DNA of 64,000 nt, taken from Spirochaetaceae bacterium. GTDB lineage: Bacteria > Spirochaetota > Spirochaetia > DSM-27196 > SKKC01. The translations under genes were made by a program, and so were the position numbers. A model generated the notes under the pieces. It was not told the DNA's origin and did not search any database. It saw only the letters and a program-made list of their open reading frames with translations. This document shows positions 45,393 to 55,038 of this stretch, piece after piece (positions within the stretch are counted from its first letter, which is position 1; every line of letters begins with the position of its first letter). The DNA lies in contig RECN01000071.1 in the NCBI GenBank assembly GCA_007694005.1, positions 1 to 64,000 on the forward strand. The letters run 5' to 3'.

Positions 45393-47189
45393 ATGTCATC
45401 CTTCAGTTTTGATTTCCGGGAACAGATACAGGCAGCGCTTCAGGAACTCATTGTGCAGTCTGAAAGCTCGTATCTCAGAATCGGGCACAATTTTCCGCGA
45501 CTTCTGAAAGAAATGGACCTCGGACTCGCAGGCAGCAGCGAGATTACAACCACGCTGAAGGGCGATAACGGGTGTGGTGAAACCACAGCCCGCGAATGCC
45601 TGAAGCGTGCGATCTCGGACGTGAGAGAACTGATACAGGACGCCTCCGCCGGTTTCGGCGAAATGAGAGCAAAAGACCAGGAAAGCTTCGCGCAACTGCA
45701 CGATGCCCTGGAAAGTCTGAAGAGTCTCGACAGCAACATACACGAAATCAAGGAAGACTCCATCGAAATGGAGATCATCTCGATTAACGCGATGACCGCG
45801 AGCATCAAGGCCGGAACCGCGGGGAAGGCGTTTTCGTTCATTACCGAAGAGCTCAAGCGCCTCGCAGAACGAACGATCGCACTGAGCGAGGAAATCAACG
45901 AACGTGGCCGGCACCTCCGCAGTGTCTTCGAGACCTATCGCAGCAACATGGAGCAGTCCGCACAGAAGCAGGAAGATGTCTTCAGCACCGCCGGTGACCG
46001 ACTCGAGGAGAGCTTTTCATTGCTGCAGAACGGGATAGGAGAGGTGGTTGCGCGACTCGGGGACATCAGCGCCGGTGCCACAGAGGTCAGGAAACCGCTG
46101 CAGCGCATCATGGAAGAAGTGCAGCTTCACGACATAATCAAACAGTCCATAGACCACGTACTGATCTCCCTGCGGGAACTTACCGACATAACGACGCTCA
46201 CCAGCGACGAGGCCGCGCTGGATGAGCTCACGTTTTTCATGCAGCTCCCCGACCTGTGCAACGACATTCTGACCGACGTGCGCTCGAAGCTGCTTGAAAG
46301 CGTCGCGGTGTTCCGGCAGGAGTCTCACCGCGCGACTGAGATCATCGAGAACACGGAGAAGGAACGCAGCGCGTACGTGCACAGATTTCTCGACGGGAAC
46401 TCGCGTGACGAGGGCTCGGTACAGCACCTCTACGATCTGGCGCTGCGGCGGCTGCAACGTCTGGTCGACGACCTCGACGCCAGTCTCAGCGAGAAGCGGC
46501 GGGTCGCCGAACGCTCAAAGGTCCTGACGAAAGATGTTCTGCGGCTGTCGGAGGGCTTTCGCACCTTCCGCGTACTTCTGAACCGGTTTCGCAGCGTGGA
46601 TATACACAGCCGCATAGAGGTTGCAAAGCAGAGCGTCCTGCAGAACATGAGCGCCACCGTGGACGAAATGACTGCGCTGATTGCGAGAATTGAGGCCGAC
46701 GTACAGAACGGCGTAGACACGACATCCTCGTTTATGGCGGTCGCCGAACGGGTCCTCGGGGATTTCGGCGTAATCCTGACCGAAGAATCACACATGGTCC
46801 ATGTGTTTGCGAGCCGGATTCGCGCCTGCTACGACCGCTTTCAGGACGCCCGCAGACTACTCATGCAGAGCGTGAGCGACTACGAAGTGTTCACCAATGA
46901 CTTTCTCTCGCTCTTCGAAGAGTCAAAACGGGACTACACGAAACTGGAATCTCTTGCAGAGGAGATTGAGCGCGTGCGCAGTTCGCTGTTGAGCGTCCGC
47001 GATCAGGCCGCCTCAGAACGAAAACGCATCCTGCAGCGAAACGGCCTCTCGGAATGGAACATTGAGAGCGAACGCCTGCAGTCGATCATCGCACGATTCA
47101 CTATATTTACCCATAAGGAAACCGCCGGGAAACTCGCGGGGCTTGAAATTGAAGAAGGAATCGGCTCGGGAGACATTACGTTCTTCTAG
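45393..47189 (+). CDS. cytoplasmic MCP-like helical signalling protein
   Basis: A 598-residue, almost wholly helical protein without membrane segments or signal peptide. Residues about 120-170 (IEMEIISINAMTASIKAG then FSFITEELKRLAERT) resemble the signalling hairpin of methyl-accepting chemotaxis proteins (typical IxLLALNAAIEAARAG and FAVVAxEIRKLAE), but are diverged at the CheW-contact tip. Long coiled-coil segments follow. It is read just ahead of cheD, which supports a chemotaxis or related role. It may be a soluble receptor-like scaffold; direct CheA/CheW coupling is not certain. Confidence 0.82.
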   Translation: MSSFSFDFREQIQAALQELIVQSESSYLRIGHNFPRLLKEMDLGLAGSSEITTTLKGDNGCGETTARECLKRAISDVRELIQDASAGFGEMRAKDQESFAQLHDALESLKSLDSNIHEIKEDSIEMEIISINAMTASIKAGTAGKAFSFITEELKRLAERTIALSEEINERGRHLRSVFETYRSNMEQSAQKQEDVFSTAGDRLEESFSLLQNGIGEVVARLGDISAGATEVRKPLQRIMEEVQLHDIIKQSIDHVLISLRELTDITTLTSDEAALDELTFFMQLPDLCNDILTDVRSKLLESVAVFRQESHRATEIIENTEKERSAYVHRFLDGNSRDEGSVQHLYDLALRRLQRLVDDLDASLSEKRRVAERSKVLTKDVLRLSEGFRTFRVLLNRFRSVDIHSRIEVAKQSVLQNMSATVDEMTALIARIEADVQNGVDTTSSFMAVAERVLGDFGVILTEESHMVHVFASRIRACYDRFQDARRLLMQSVSDYEVFTNDFLSLFEESKRDYTKLESLAEEIERVRSSLLSVRDQAASERKRILQRNGLSEWNIESERLQSIIARFTIFTHKETAGKLAGLEIEEGIGSGDITFF

Positions 47190-47212
47190 ATCCAGTACAG
47201 GTAAAATCGCCC

Positions 47213-47803
47213 GTGTTCACACATCTGCACTCGAAGTTCGGCAAACGCATGATCACCATACATCCGGGAGAGTTCTATGTATCGGGTGATGATGAAATCA
47301 TTGCCACGGTACTCGGCAGCTGCATTGCAGTCGCTATGTACGATCGCATCTCGGGCTACGGCGGGCTGAACCACTTCATGCTTCCGGGTAATCTCGACCG
47401 CCCGGACAACTATCTGAGCGGCAGCGGCAAGTACGGAATGTTTGCGATGGAGCTTCTGATCAACGGGCTCCTGAAAGCTGGGTGTGACCGGAAGCGCCTG
47501 CGGGCAAAGGTCTTCGGAGGCGGTTCGGTCCTTCGTTCAAAGCCGGCAACCAACGGCCTCACCATCCCCCAGAGTAACATCGACTTTGCCCTCGGATTCC
47601 TGAAAGCCGAAGGTATACAGATAGAGTCGCAGGACGTCGGTGGCACCACCGCACGAAAGGTTCTTTTCTTTCCGAAGACGACGAAGATCCTCCTGAAGCG
47701 TTTCGCCGGCTCGGTGAAAACCGAAGTCGAACACGAGGAAGAACAGTACCTCGCCAAACTGCAGACGATACGCCCGAAACAGGAAGATGTAACGCTGTTC
47801 TAG
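47213..47803 (+). CDS. cheD: chemoreceptor glutamine deamidase CheD
   Basis: Deamidates glutamines in chemoreceptors and can interact with CheC. The 196-residue protein has the catalytic cysteine in TVLGSCIAVAMYD, the histidine in GGLNHFMLP, and AKVFGGGSVL. An extra C-terminal tail of about 40 residues (KTEVEHEEEQYLAKLQ) follows the core. The GTG start lies 24 bp after the MCP-like gene, so the two are co-transcribed. Its stop overlaps that of the convergent FecR-like gene in the shared tetranucleotide CTAG. Confidence 0.94.
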   Translation: MFTHLHSKFGKRMITIHPGEFYVSGDDEIIATVLGSCIAVAMYDRISGYGGLNHFMLPGNLDRPDNYLSGSGKYGMFAMELLINGLLKAGCDRKRLRAKVFGGGSVLRSKPATNGLTIPQSNIDFALGFLKAEGIQIESQDVGGTTARKVLFFPKTTKILLKRFAGSVKTEVEHEEEQYLAKLQTIRPKQEDVTLF

Positions 47804-48807
47804 TCGGCAGCCTCGTAATCCGCCCCGGCGGACAGGCCGGAAATCCGCGCCTGATAGGCGAGCTCGGAGAACCGTTCGATGAACACCCCGAGACTGTCGG
47901 ATATCGACTCCTCGTGTGCGTCCCTGCCTGCGACCGGCGGACGGGCCGGAACACGCCGCATGAGGGCGTTTCGCAGCGACCCGGCTCCTTCGAGTGCAGA
48001 ATAGAGCGGAAACAGTCTGTACGCGGCCGTCAGAGCCGGCCTGAGTTCGTCGGCGCCGTAACCGGTGAGTTCCTCGACGTCCAGACCACCGCGGTCGCGT
48101 TCAAACGCATCGTCAAAGCGATCCCTGTTCCCCCGGGCCGTGTAATACAAGGACGTGAACGCTTCGAGGTCGCCCCGAATCTGTTCCCGCAGCGCGGCCG
48201 CCTGTGTAACGCCCGGGCCGACGCCGGGTACCGAAGCATGCGCATCCACCGGCACGGAGACAAAACGGGCGTGTTCGACATCGTACTGAAGTGCCCGCCG
48301 CGGAGTAGCAAACTGCGCGGGAGTCGCCACCGACTCTCTGGCGTGGGCGTCACGCATCGCGAAGGCTATTCCCTCGGAGACAGTCACGCGTACGCCTTCA
48401 GCGTGGCTCAGCTGTATCTCGCCGGACGTCCCGGTGACATCGACGGTGAGGTCAGCCGCCCTGATCGCGAAATCCGGACCGGTCTCCGGTGAACGCGCGC
48501 CGAAGGACACAGAACCGGAGAGAAGCCGCAGCACGAGAATATCATCATCAACCTGTTCGATCAGAAGCAGTGAGTCGGGCGCCAGGTGAATGACGGTCTG
48601 TCCGTGGCGCAGCTGCAGGACGCTGCCGCCTCCAATAAGATCGAAGGGCAGAAGCTCCATGCCGTCAGAACGGTCCTGCAGCCAGGGGCGAGCCTCCCGA
48701 AGCAGGAGCAGATCCCGGTCGGCATCGTAGAGTTCGAGCGCCGGGAGGGAGATTGCCGGCAGAGTCAGCAGGAGTATCGCGGTTCGGAGCAGACGGGAGC
48801 AGTACAC
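47800..48807 (-). CDS. exported FecR-domain protein
   Basis: A 335-residue exported protein with a signal peptide (cleavage likely after ISLPA), then a FecR-like beta domain (GGSVLQLRHGQTVIHL, LVLRLLSGSVSFGA, VTGTSGEIQLSHAEGVRVTVSEG) and a helical C-terminal half. There is no transmembrane helix after the signal, so it is periplasmic or surface attached. Such FecR-domain proteins are common in spirochaetes and have no known partner. It is convergent with cheD and divergent from hom. Confidence 0.82.
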   Translation of the reverse strand: MYCSRLLRTAILLLTLPAISLPALELYDADRDLLLLREARPWLQDRSDGMELLPFDLIGGGSVLQLRHGQTVIHLAPDSLLLIEQVDDDILVLRLLSGSVSFGARSPETGPDFAIRAADLTVDVTGTSGEIQLSHAEGVRVTVSEGIAFAMRDAHARESVATPAQFATPRRALQYDVEHARFVSVPVDAHASVPGVGPGVTQAAALREQIRGDLEAFTSLYYTARGNRDRFDDAFERDRGGLDVEELTGYGADELRPALTAAYRLFPLYSALEGAGSLRNALMRRVPARPPVAGRDAHEESISDSLGVFIERFSELAYQARISGLSAGADYEAAD

Positions 48808-48886
48808 ATAACTAGAATCGGAGCGAACAGCCGTCTGCTTGAGTTTGGTTGACGCGGTGCCGAAGCCTCAGTAGCATTCGAGGACT

Positions 48887-50212
48887 ATGAAAAAGCCCGA
48901 GGCAGGCGTCCTTGTGGTGGGGTGTGGAACGGTTGGTGGCGCGACCGTAGAGACCCTGCTCGGACAACCCGAAATCATACAGGCACGAAGCGGCGTATCG
49001 CTTCGCCTTACCGGTATCGTAAGCCGCACCTTCGCATCGGCGAGGCGGCACGGATTCCCCGAAACGCTGTTCCGCGAGAACCTTGAATCCGCTCTCGAAG
49101 ACCCCGATACGGACATCGTCGTCGAGACCGTCGGCGGTGTCGAAACCGGTGAGGCGATTATCCGCGCCGCGATTGCCGCCGGAAAACACGTCGTTACCGC
49201 GAACAAGGCGTTGATCGCCGAGCGGGGAACGCAGCTCTTTGAAGCAGCCCGGAAGGCCGGGGTGACGATCGCATTTGAAGCGTCGTGCGCCGGTGGCATC
49301 CCCATTGTCAGAAGTCTGTACGACGGACTTACGGCAAACCGCATTGATGCCCTGTTCGGCATCGTCAACGGCACGAGCAACTACATCCTCAGCCGCATGG
49401 TTCAGGAGGGATCGAGTTACCGGGAGGCGCTCGCCGAGGCACAGCGGGAGGGCTACGCGGAAGCAGACCCGACCCTCGACGTGGACGGAACCGACAGCGT
49501 CCACAAGCTCGCTATTCTCTCGCGGCTCGCATTCGGTGTGGCCTGCCACCCGGACGACATTCCGACGGTGGGTATCGACAGTCTGAATAGCGAAGATATC
49601 GCACACGCCGCGCGCCTCGGCTACGTGGTAAAGCTACTCGCGGTAGCACAACGCCACGACGACGGGGTAAGCCTCTTCGTGCGACCTGCGTTTATCTCGC
49701 GCGAACATCCGCTCGCCTGGGTCTCGGGTCCGTTCAACGCGGTCAGTGTCTACGGAACGGTCACCGGACACACCATGTACTACGGCCGTGGAGCCGGCGG
49801 CGCCCCGACGGCGGGGAGCATAATCGCGGATCTCGTATCCATAGCCCGCGGAACCTACGCCCCGATCTTCGAGCACTCCTGCGCCTGGGACAGCCACGAT
49901 ACCGTAGCGGTCGTTCCTGCCGACCGGCTCGCGCACCGCTATTACCTGAGGATGCTCGTGGATGACACACCGGGGACACTCGCCCGCATCACGAAGATAC
50001 TTTCTGACCACGAGATATCCATAGCGAGCGTCATGCAGGCCGAGTCGGATGAGAGTACCCCCCCGAAACCTGTGCAGGTTGTCATTACGCTGCACCGTAC
50101 CGAGGAATCGAAGCTCAGTGCGCCTCTGGAAAAAATCGCGGCGCTCGACGCGGTCAAACAGGCACCGAGCCCGATCACGATTATTGATGAACACCCTGAA
50201 CAGGTCCCATGA
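48887..50212 (+). CDS. hom: homoserine dehydrogenase
   Basis: NAD(P)H-dependent reduction of aspartate semialdehyde to homoserine for threonine and methionine. The 441-residue protein has VVGCGTVGGATVETL, TANKALIAERG, the active site region GIVNGTSNYILSRM and EGYAEADPTLDVDGTDS HK-type catalytic segment, followed by a C-terminal ACT domain (LRMLVDDTPGTLARITKIL) for allosteric control. A GAGG ribosome site lies five bases before the ATG. No threonine genes adjoin it. Confidence 0.96.
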   Translation: MKKPEAGVLVVGCGTVGGATVETLLGQPEIIQARSGVSLRLTGIVSRTFASARRHGFPETLFRENLESALEDPDTDIVVETVGGVETGEAIIRAAIAAGKHVVTANKALIAERGTQLFEAARKAGVTIAFEASCAGGIPIVRSLYDGLTANRIDALFGIVNGTSNYILSRMVQEGSSYREALAEAQREGYAEADPTLDVDGTDSVHKLAILSRLAFGVACHPDDIPTVGIDSLNSEDIAHAARLGYVVKLLAVAQRHDDGVSLFVRPAFISREHPLAWVSGPFNAVSVYGTVTGHTMYYGRGAGGAPTAGSIIADLVSIARGTYAPIFEHSCAWDSHDTVAVVPADRLAHRYYLRMLVDDTPGTLARITKILSDHEISIASVMQAESDESTPPKPVQVVITLHRTEESKLSAPLEKIAALDAVKQAPSPITIIDEHPEQVP

Positions 50213-50283
50213 CTATCACCCTTACCTGGTGCACATCTACGCACCTGGTCTGATACACTCGGCTTGAGGTATAGTACTAGCGT

Positions 50284-50757
50284 ATGAACACACGGAACGC
50301 ACGACGGACCGCCCTTGCATGGGCGACAGTTATTTTCATCTTTGGATGTGCAACCGTTCCAACGGATATTCCCGAGGATCTCACTGCACCTGAGCTTTTT
50401 CAGAGAGCCCAGGAAGCGATCGATCAGAGCAACTTTCGCGCGGCCGACGTCTACTACCAGACGGCACTGGACCGGTTCGGCGACAGTCCCGATGTTGCGG
50501 TCGTCGCCGAGTACGAGCTCGGGTTCCTGCGTTATCGACAGGGAGACCTCGAAGGCGCACGACCATACTTTGAAGCGGTCCTGCGACGCTACGAGGGGTC
50601 TTCTCAGGCTCAGGCGCAGCTCCCGCCCTGGCCCCCGGTGCTGTCGCAGCGCTTTCTCGATCGCATCGAGGCAGGCGAAGGCCCTGACTTTGATCCTCCA
50701 CCGGGAGGCTCAGAACCACCGTCAGCCGCTCCGGGCGCGTCGCCGGATCTGCCATAG
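50284..50757 (+). CDS. small TPR-like lipoprotein
   Basis: A 157-residue lipoprotein: signal sequence with lipobox IFIFGC, then two or three TPR-like helix pairs (LFQRAQEAIDQSNFRAADVYYQTAL, YELGFLRYRQGDLEGARPYFEAVL) and a proline-rich tail. It resembles the tetratricopeptide lipoproteins of the BamD/YbgF kind in layout, but is too short for either. TATAGT ends eight bases before the ATG with no ribosome site, suggesting a leaderless message. It is convergent with the VWA-domain gene. Confidence 0.8.
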   Translation: MNTRNARRTALAWATVIFIFGCATVPTDIPEDLTAPELFQRAQEAIDQSNFRAADVYYQTALDRFGDSPDVAVVAEYELGFLRYRQGDLEGARPYFEAVLRRYEGSSQAQAQLPPWPPVLSQRFLDRIEAGEGPDFDPPPGGSEPPSAAPGASPDLP

Positions 50758-50764
50758 CCCGTCG

Positions 50765-51997
50765 TTATCGCTGGCGGTCCGGTGGTAACAGTATGGTGTG
50801 TATCCTCACCTCGTGCTCAGCCGCCGCTATCACGACACTCTCGAAGGTGATGTTTCCCCGCGGGCGCGGATGCGGCGGGGCGTCTCCAATCAGCACGATA
50901 TGGCGTTCTTCCGTGGCCCAGTCATAGCCGTGAATCGCCGCGTAGAGCGCTTCGTGCACCGCCTCGGGTATATCCCCACCTCCGCCTACCGAAACATTTT
51001 CGAGTATTGCCCGTATTGATTCGGCATCGTGCTCGAAGGGAAGAACCCGGTTCAGATACACCGAAAAGTAGTCCTTGAACAGCGTTATACCGACCGCCAG
51101 GTCGGGGATGCGCTCGTACAGCGCGTCCACTGCAGTCGGAAGCTGTTCCCGTATGGTATCGACCCATATTCCCATGCTGCCGGTGGTATCGATTACGAGT
51201 ACGACTTCGGCAGCCGGGCCGGCATCTTCAATCGGGTCGAGAACCGCGCCAATGAGATCATCGGCTTCGAGTACATAGCGTTCGTCCCCGTCGGTCGCGC
51301 GCGCGAGACGACGGAACTCACGGATCGCGTCTTCATCGAGACGATCGTCGTCGGGGCGGGCCTCGACGATACGCTCACGCACCTCGGGCTCGGGTTCAAC
51401 GACAGGCTCAGGTTCAGGCTCCGGTTCGGGTTCGGGTTCAACGACCGGTTCCGGCTCGGGTTCCGGCTCTGGCGGGCGTTCCAGAAAAGAGACCCGCATG
51501 CGAAAGGGGTTGTCCCGGAACGCGCCGCTATAGTCACCGTAGGGGAGCGCGAAGGTGCGCACGCTGAGCCAGGTTCCGTCCCCGACGCTGATGCTGCCCT
51601 CACGCGACCAGGGATAGCCGTAGACGACCGTTTCGGGTATGAACAGCTCGAAAGCCTCTCCGAGACGTTCGTGCGGGCGTATCGAGGACGAAATGATCGA
51701 TTTCGCGGTGTTTGCCTCGTTCAGCACGTCGCCGTTGAGCAGTCGCTGTTCGCCTGCGAGCAGCGGATGCTCAACCGGGCTTCGAAGCGCGAAAGAAGCG
51801 GCCTGGCGCGCCGGGTCTTCGGTTGACTCGGTCAACAGTACCGAGCCTATGTCGGGCAACGCGCGAACCGAGAGAATGTAGCCCCCCTCAGTCATGCGGA
51901 TAGCAAGGTCGGCACCGGTGAGCTCGAGATCTGCTGCCGAAACTGCATACGTTGACAGGAGCGCGAAAAGCGCTACAAGACCTGGTCTGATACGCAT
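50765..51997 (-). CDS. exported von Willebrand factor A-domain protein
   Basis: A 410-residue exported protein with a signal peptide (YAVSAA), a beta-rich N-terminal domain of about 150 residues, a Pro-Glu repeat linker (EPEPEPVVEPEPEPEPEP) and a C-terminal VWA domain with the MIDAS motif VVLVIDTTGSMG. VWA domains bind proteins through a metal ion. The linker comes from a G+C-rich tandem repeat (about 51395-51480) and could span the periplasm. The ATG lies beside a TATACATG sequence. Confidence 0.86.
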   Translation of the reverse strand: MRIRPGLVALFALLSTYAVSAADLELTGADLAIRMTEGGYILSVRALPDIGSVLLTESTEDPARQAASFALRSPVEHPLLAGEQRLLNGDVLNEANTAKSIISSSIRPHERLGEAFELFIPETVVYGYPWSREGSISVGDGTWLSVRTFALPYGDYSGAFRDNPFRMRVSFLERPPEPEPEPEPVVEPEPEPEPEPEPVVEPEPEVRERIVEARPDDDRLDEDAIREFRRLARATDGDERYVLEADDLIGAVLDPIEDAGPAAEVVLVIDTTGSMGIWVDTIREQLPTAVDALYERIPDLAVGITLFKDYFSVYLNRVLPFEHDAESIRAILENVSVGGGGDIPEAVHEALYAAIHGYDWATEERHIVLIGDAPPHPRPRGNITFESVVIAAAEHEVRIHTILLPPDRQR

Positions 51998-52054
51998 GTA
52001 TAGATTTTCGGCAGATATGCGTCGGGCCTTACTGTCCTCAACCGTGGTGATGAA

Positions 52055-52534
52055 TCACTCTATGGTCGCCGGAAGCCAGGATCCTCGATCTCCGGGTAGC
52101 GCGTCGCGGAAAAAGTCGAAATCAGCGAGAAACGACGGCAGAATTCGGCACAGATCCACCGCAACATCGGTATCCCAGGCGAAAATGAGCGTTTCACCGC
52201 CGTGTTCGAGCACACGCACCTGCAGATCCGGATCCTCAAGCACCCGCAGAACCCGCGTTCCGCACTGTACGGTCGCAGCGTCTTCCGGCAGTGGCAGCCC
52301 GGCTTCAGTGTAGTAGACAATGAGATCGACACCGGCAAGCTCGTAGCGCGCACGGAGGTAGGGCACGGGCACGGCCGGAAAGAGTTCAATCCCGACGATG
52401 CGCCGCGGTGCCTCCACGAGCACACCCGTTGCAGCCGAGGCGGGAAGCACCGCCAGCAGGGACAGCAGGACCGCTATCCGGGCCCGCTTACTCCACGGTG
52501 ACGCTTTTGGCAAGATTCCTGGGCTGGTCAACAT
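52055..52534 (-). CDS. exported hypothetical protein
   Basis: About 159 residues with a clear signal sequence (ARIAVLLSLLAVLPASAA) and a mature part of about 120 residues (VGIELFPAVPVPYLRARYEL and CGTRVLRVLEDPDLQVRVLE). I do not recognise it. The start is uncertain because the frame overlaps the 3' end of glmS; the ATG at 52534 would overlap by 47 bp, and a TTG at 52513 is possible. It is 57 bp upstream of the VWA-protein gene on the same strand and may be co-transcribed with it. Confidence 0.65.
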   Translation of the reverse strand: MLTSPGILPKASPWSKRARIAVLLSLLAVLPASAATGVLVEAPRRIVGIELFPAVPVPYLRARYELAGVDLIVYYTEAGLPLPEDAATVQCGTRVLRVLEDPDLQVRVLEHGGETLIFAWDTDVAVDLCRILPSFLADFDFFRDALPGDRGSWLPATIE

Positions 52535-54314
52535 CACGGCCGAGCTCGAGGGCGGTATAGTAGGCGAAGAGCTGAAGCGGGACAACCGTCAGGTAGGGGT
52601 ACAGCAGCTCGTGTGTCTTCGGAACAAACATCACGTCGTCGACGATGTCAGCGAGCTCGTTGTCTCCGTCGACTCCGAGGGCGATCACCTTCCCGTTTCT
52701 CGCCTTCACTTCCTTCATGTTCGAAATAACCTTATCCCGCAGGCCGTCGTTGGGGACTATGAACAGACTCGGTGTTTCCTCGTTGATTAGCGCAATGGGC
52801 CCGTGCTTGATCTCCGCGGCGCTGTAGCCCTCCGCGTGAATATAACTGATTTCCTTGAGCTTCAGCGCCCCTTCGAGGGCCACGGGATAGTTAATACCGC
52901 GACCGAGAAAGAGGAAGTTTTTCGCCTGAGCGTATTTCTTGGCGAGTTCCTGTACGTGCTCCGTGCGGGTCAGGACTTCCTGAACCAGATCGGGAATCCG
53001 CTCGAGATCGTGCATGAAGCGAAGCCCCGCCTCATAGCTCATGTGCCGCATGCGGGCGAGCAGCAGGGTAAACAGATACAGGGCGCTGAGCTGACTCGTA
53101 AAGGCCTTGGTGGACGCCACGGCGATCTCGGGACCCGAGTGTATGTAGACACCTCCGTCGCTCTCCCTGGGTATGGTCGAACCGACCACGTTACAGATTC
53201 CAAGCACCCGCGCACCCTTGCGCTGGAGCTCGCGCATGGCATACAGCGTGTCGGCGGTCTCTCCGCTCTGGCTGACGGCAAAATACACGTTGTTGCGTTC
53301 GACAATCGGGTTGCGGTAACGAAGTTCACTCGCGAGCTCGCTGCCGGCGGGAACCCGCGCGAGGCTCTCGAGCGCGTACGCGGCGACGAGGCCGGCGTGG
53401 TAGCTTGTCCCGGCCGCGATAATCTTGACCCGCTCAATGTCGAGCAGCTCCCGGCTGGTCATGTTCAGGCCGCCGAGGTGGGCCGTCGCGTTCTCCGGCT
53501 CAAGCCTGCCCTGAATAGCCCGCAGGATACTCTCGGGCTGCTCGAAGATCTCTTTCTGCATGTAATGGTCGTAGCCGTTCTTCTCGATTTCCTCGATCTG
53601 CCAGCCTATGACCTGAAGCTCGCGGTCTATGGGCTTGTCGCGAAGGTCTGTGGTGCGATGACCGTCTGCGGTCATCCGCACTACTTCGCCGTCTTCTATG
53701 TAGAGAACCTGCTTCGTGTGTTCTACAAGCGCGGTGACGTCGCTTGCGATAAGCATCTCACCGTCTCCGACACCGACCACCAGCGGGGAGCCGTTGCGCG
53801 CACCGACGATCACGCCGGGTTCATTGACGTGCATTGCGAGCATCCCGTAGGTGCCCTTCAGCAGGGATACAGCGTGTTTCACCGAGCGTTCGAGGTCTCC
53901 GTCGTACAGGTCCGAGAGAAGATGCGCTATGACCTCGCTGTCGGTCTCCGAGACAAAGATGTAGCCTTTTCCCTGGAGTCGCTGCTTGAGCGCGCTGTAG
54001 TTCTCGATGATGCCGTTATGTACAATGGAGACAGAAGCCGCCGCATCGGTATGCGGGTGTGCGTTGCGATCGGAAACCTCGCCGTGTGTCGCCCAGCGGG
54101 TATGCCCGATACCGGTGCCTCCGGGCAGTTCGGCAGGAACCGCCTTACGCAGGTCCAGGATCTTGCCTTTTTTCTTGACAATCCGGTGTCGCCCGTCGGG
54201 GCCGAGCACACTGATTCCTGCGGAGTCATACCCCCGGTACTCAAGCCGTTTCAGTCCCTCGATGAGAATGGGGGCAGCAACCTTGGGTCCGCAATAACCG
54301 ATAATTCCACACAT
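52488..54314 (-). CDS. glmS: glutamine--fructose-6-phosphate aminotransferase
   Basis: First step of UDP-GlcNAc synthesis for peptidoglycan. The 608-residue product has the N-terminal nucleophile cysteine (MCGIIGYCG), the GATase fold (RWATHGEVSDRNAHPH) and two SIS domains (VSQSGETADTLYAM; TKAFTSQL), ending with the conserved LAKSVTVE. The leader of about 20 bp is too short for a glmS ribozyme. It follows the CRP-like regulator gene on the same strand. Confidence 0.97.
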   Translation of the reverse strand: MCGIIGYCGPKVAAPILIEGLKRLEYRGYDSAGISVLGPDGRHRIVKKKGKILDLRKAVPAELPGGTGIGHTRWATHGEVSDRNAHPHTDAAASVSIVHNGIIENYSALKQRLQGKGYIFVSETDSEVIAHLLSDLYDGDLERSVKHAVSLLKGTYGMLAMHVNEPGVIVGARNGSPLVVGVGDGEMLIASDVTALVEHTKQVLYIEDGEVVRMTADGHRTTDLRDKPIDRELQVIGWQIEEIEKNGYDHYMQKEIFEQPESILRAIQGRLEPENATAHLGGLNMTSRELLDIERVKIIAAGTSYHAGLVAAYALESLARVPAGSELASELRYRNPIVERNNVYFAVSQSGETADTLYAMRELQRKGARVLGICNVVGSTIPRESDGGVYIHSGPEIAVASTKAFTSQLSALYLFTLLLARMRHMSYEAGLRFMHDLERIPDLVQEVLTRTEHVQELAKKYAQAKNFLFLGRGINYPVALEGALKLKEISYIHAEGYSAAEIKHGPIALINEETPSLFIVPNDGLRDKVISNMKEVKARNGKVIALGVDGDNELADIVDDVMFVPKTHELLYPYLTVVPLQLFAYYTALELGRDVDQPRNLAKSVTVE

Positions 54315-54338
54315 ATCTGACTCCCGAGTTTATCTGTA

Positions 54339-54956
54339 TCAGCTGCCGAGGCCCGCTTCGTGACGAAGCGCTGTCTGATTCTCAAGATGGATGGTCTGTT
54401 CATCCTCGCTGAAAATCAGTGCGGCTACGAACTGCTTAAGTACATTCTCGACTATATCACGGTCGACCCCAAGGTTCCCGGCCACATCCTGTATCGTCTG
54501 CGCGCGGTCCATGGTGAGCTCATCCGGACTCTCAAGAGACCAGACGTAGAGGGTCAACGCGATCATGCGCCTGAAGTTGGCATTCACCATGGTGTCGATG
54601 CGATCGTTCGCCCCCTGCAGGCGCCTGCAGAGTTTATCTATGACATTCATGGCTATCTTGTTGTTCTTGGAGATGAGCCCCAGAAAGCCCTGCCGGTCAA
54701 AGGCGAGCAACTGAACCTCGTCGACAGCCTTTGCGCTTGCGGTTCGTTTTACCCAGCTGACAATGGCCATTTCACCGAAAAACTCTCCCCGCCCGAGCTG
54801 CGCGAGCTCCACCTGGCGGCCGCTGATGCGCTTGGTAATGCTTACCGTGCCGGACTGCACAATGAACATGAGCGTGCCGTCTTCGCCCTCGTCGAAAATG
54901 GTCTCTCCCGGGGTAAAAGACTGTCCGTACTGCTCAAATAATGATGACCCGGCCAT
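54339..54956 (-). CDS. CRP/FNR-type cyclic-nucleotide-binding regulator
   Basis: A 205-residue protein with an N-terminal cNMP domain (GETIFDEGEDGTLMFIVQSG, then FFGEMAIVSWVKRTASAKAV as a phosphate-binding-cassette region) and a helical C-terminal part with AQTIQDVAGNLGVDRDIVENVLKQF, which may be a diverged winged-helix recognition segment. The cassette has VKRTAS where CAMP-binding proteins have RSATV-like residues, so the ligand is uncertain. It starts the glmS unit and is divergent from the lamin-tail-like lipoprotein gene. Confidence 0.82.
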   Translation of the reverse strand: MAGSSLFEQYGQSFTPGETIFDEGEDGTLMFIVQSGTVSITKRISGRQVELAQLGRGEFFGEMAIVSWVKRTASAKAVDEVQLLAFDRQGFLGLISKNNKIAMNVIDKLCRRLQGANDRIDTMVNANFRRMIALTLYVWSLESPDELTMDRAQTIQDVAGNLGVDRDIVENVLKQFVAALIFSEDEQTIHLENQTALRHEAGLGS

Positions 54957-55038
54957 GTGCGGTCACTCCCGTGATGCATTTATTCCAATCAGAACGGCGC
55001 GTGTGCGCGTATTACTCTGTACAAGGAGAACTGTGCGT

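Noticed and set aside
52803-54320. 505-aa plus-strand ORF
   Set aside because: Antisense shadow of glmS, with no recognisable motif.
52488-54340. glmS ribozyme upstream of glmS
   Set aside because: Only about 25 bp separate glmS from the upstream gene, too little for the ribozyme.
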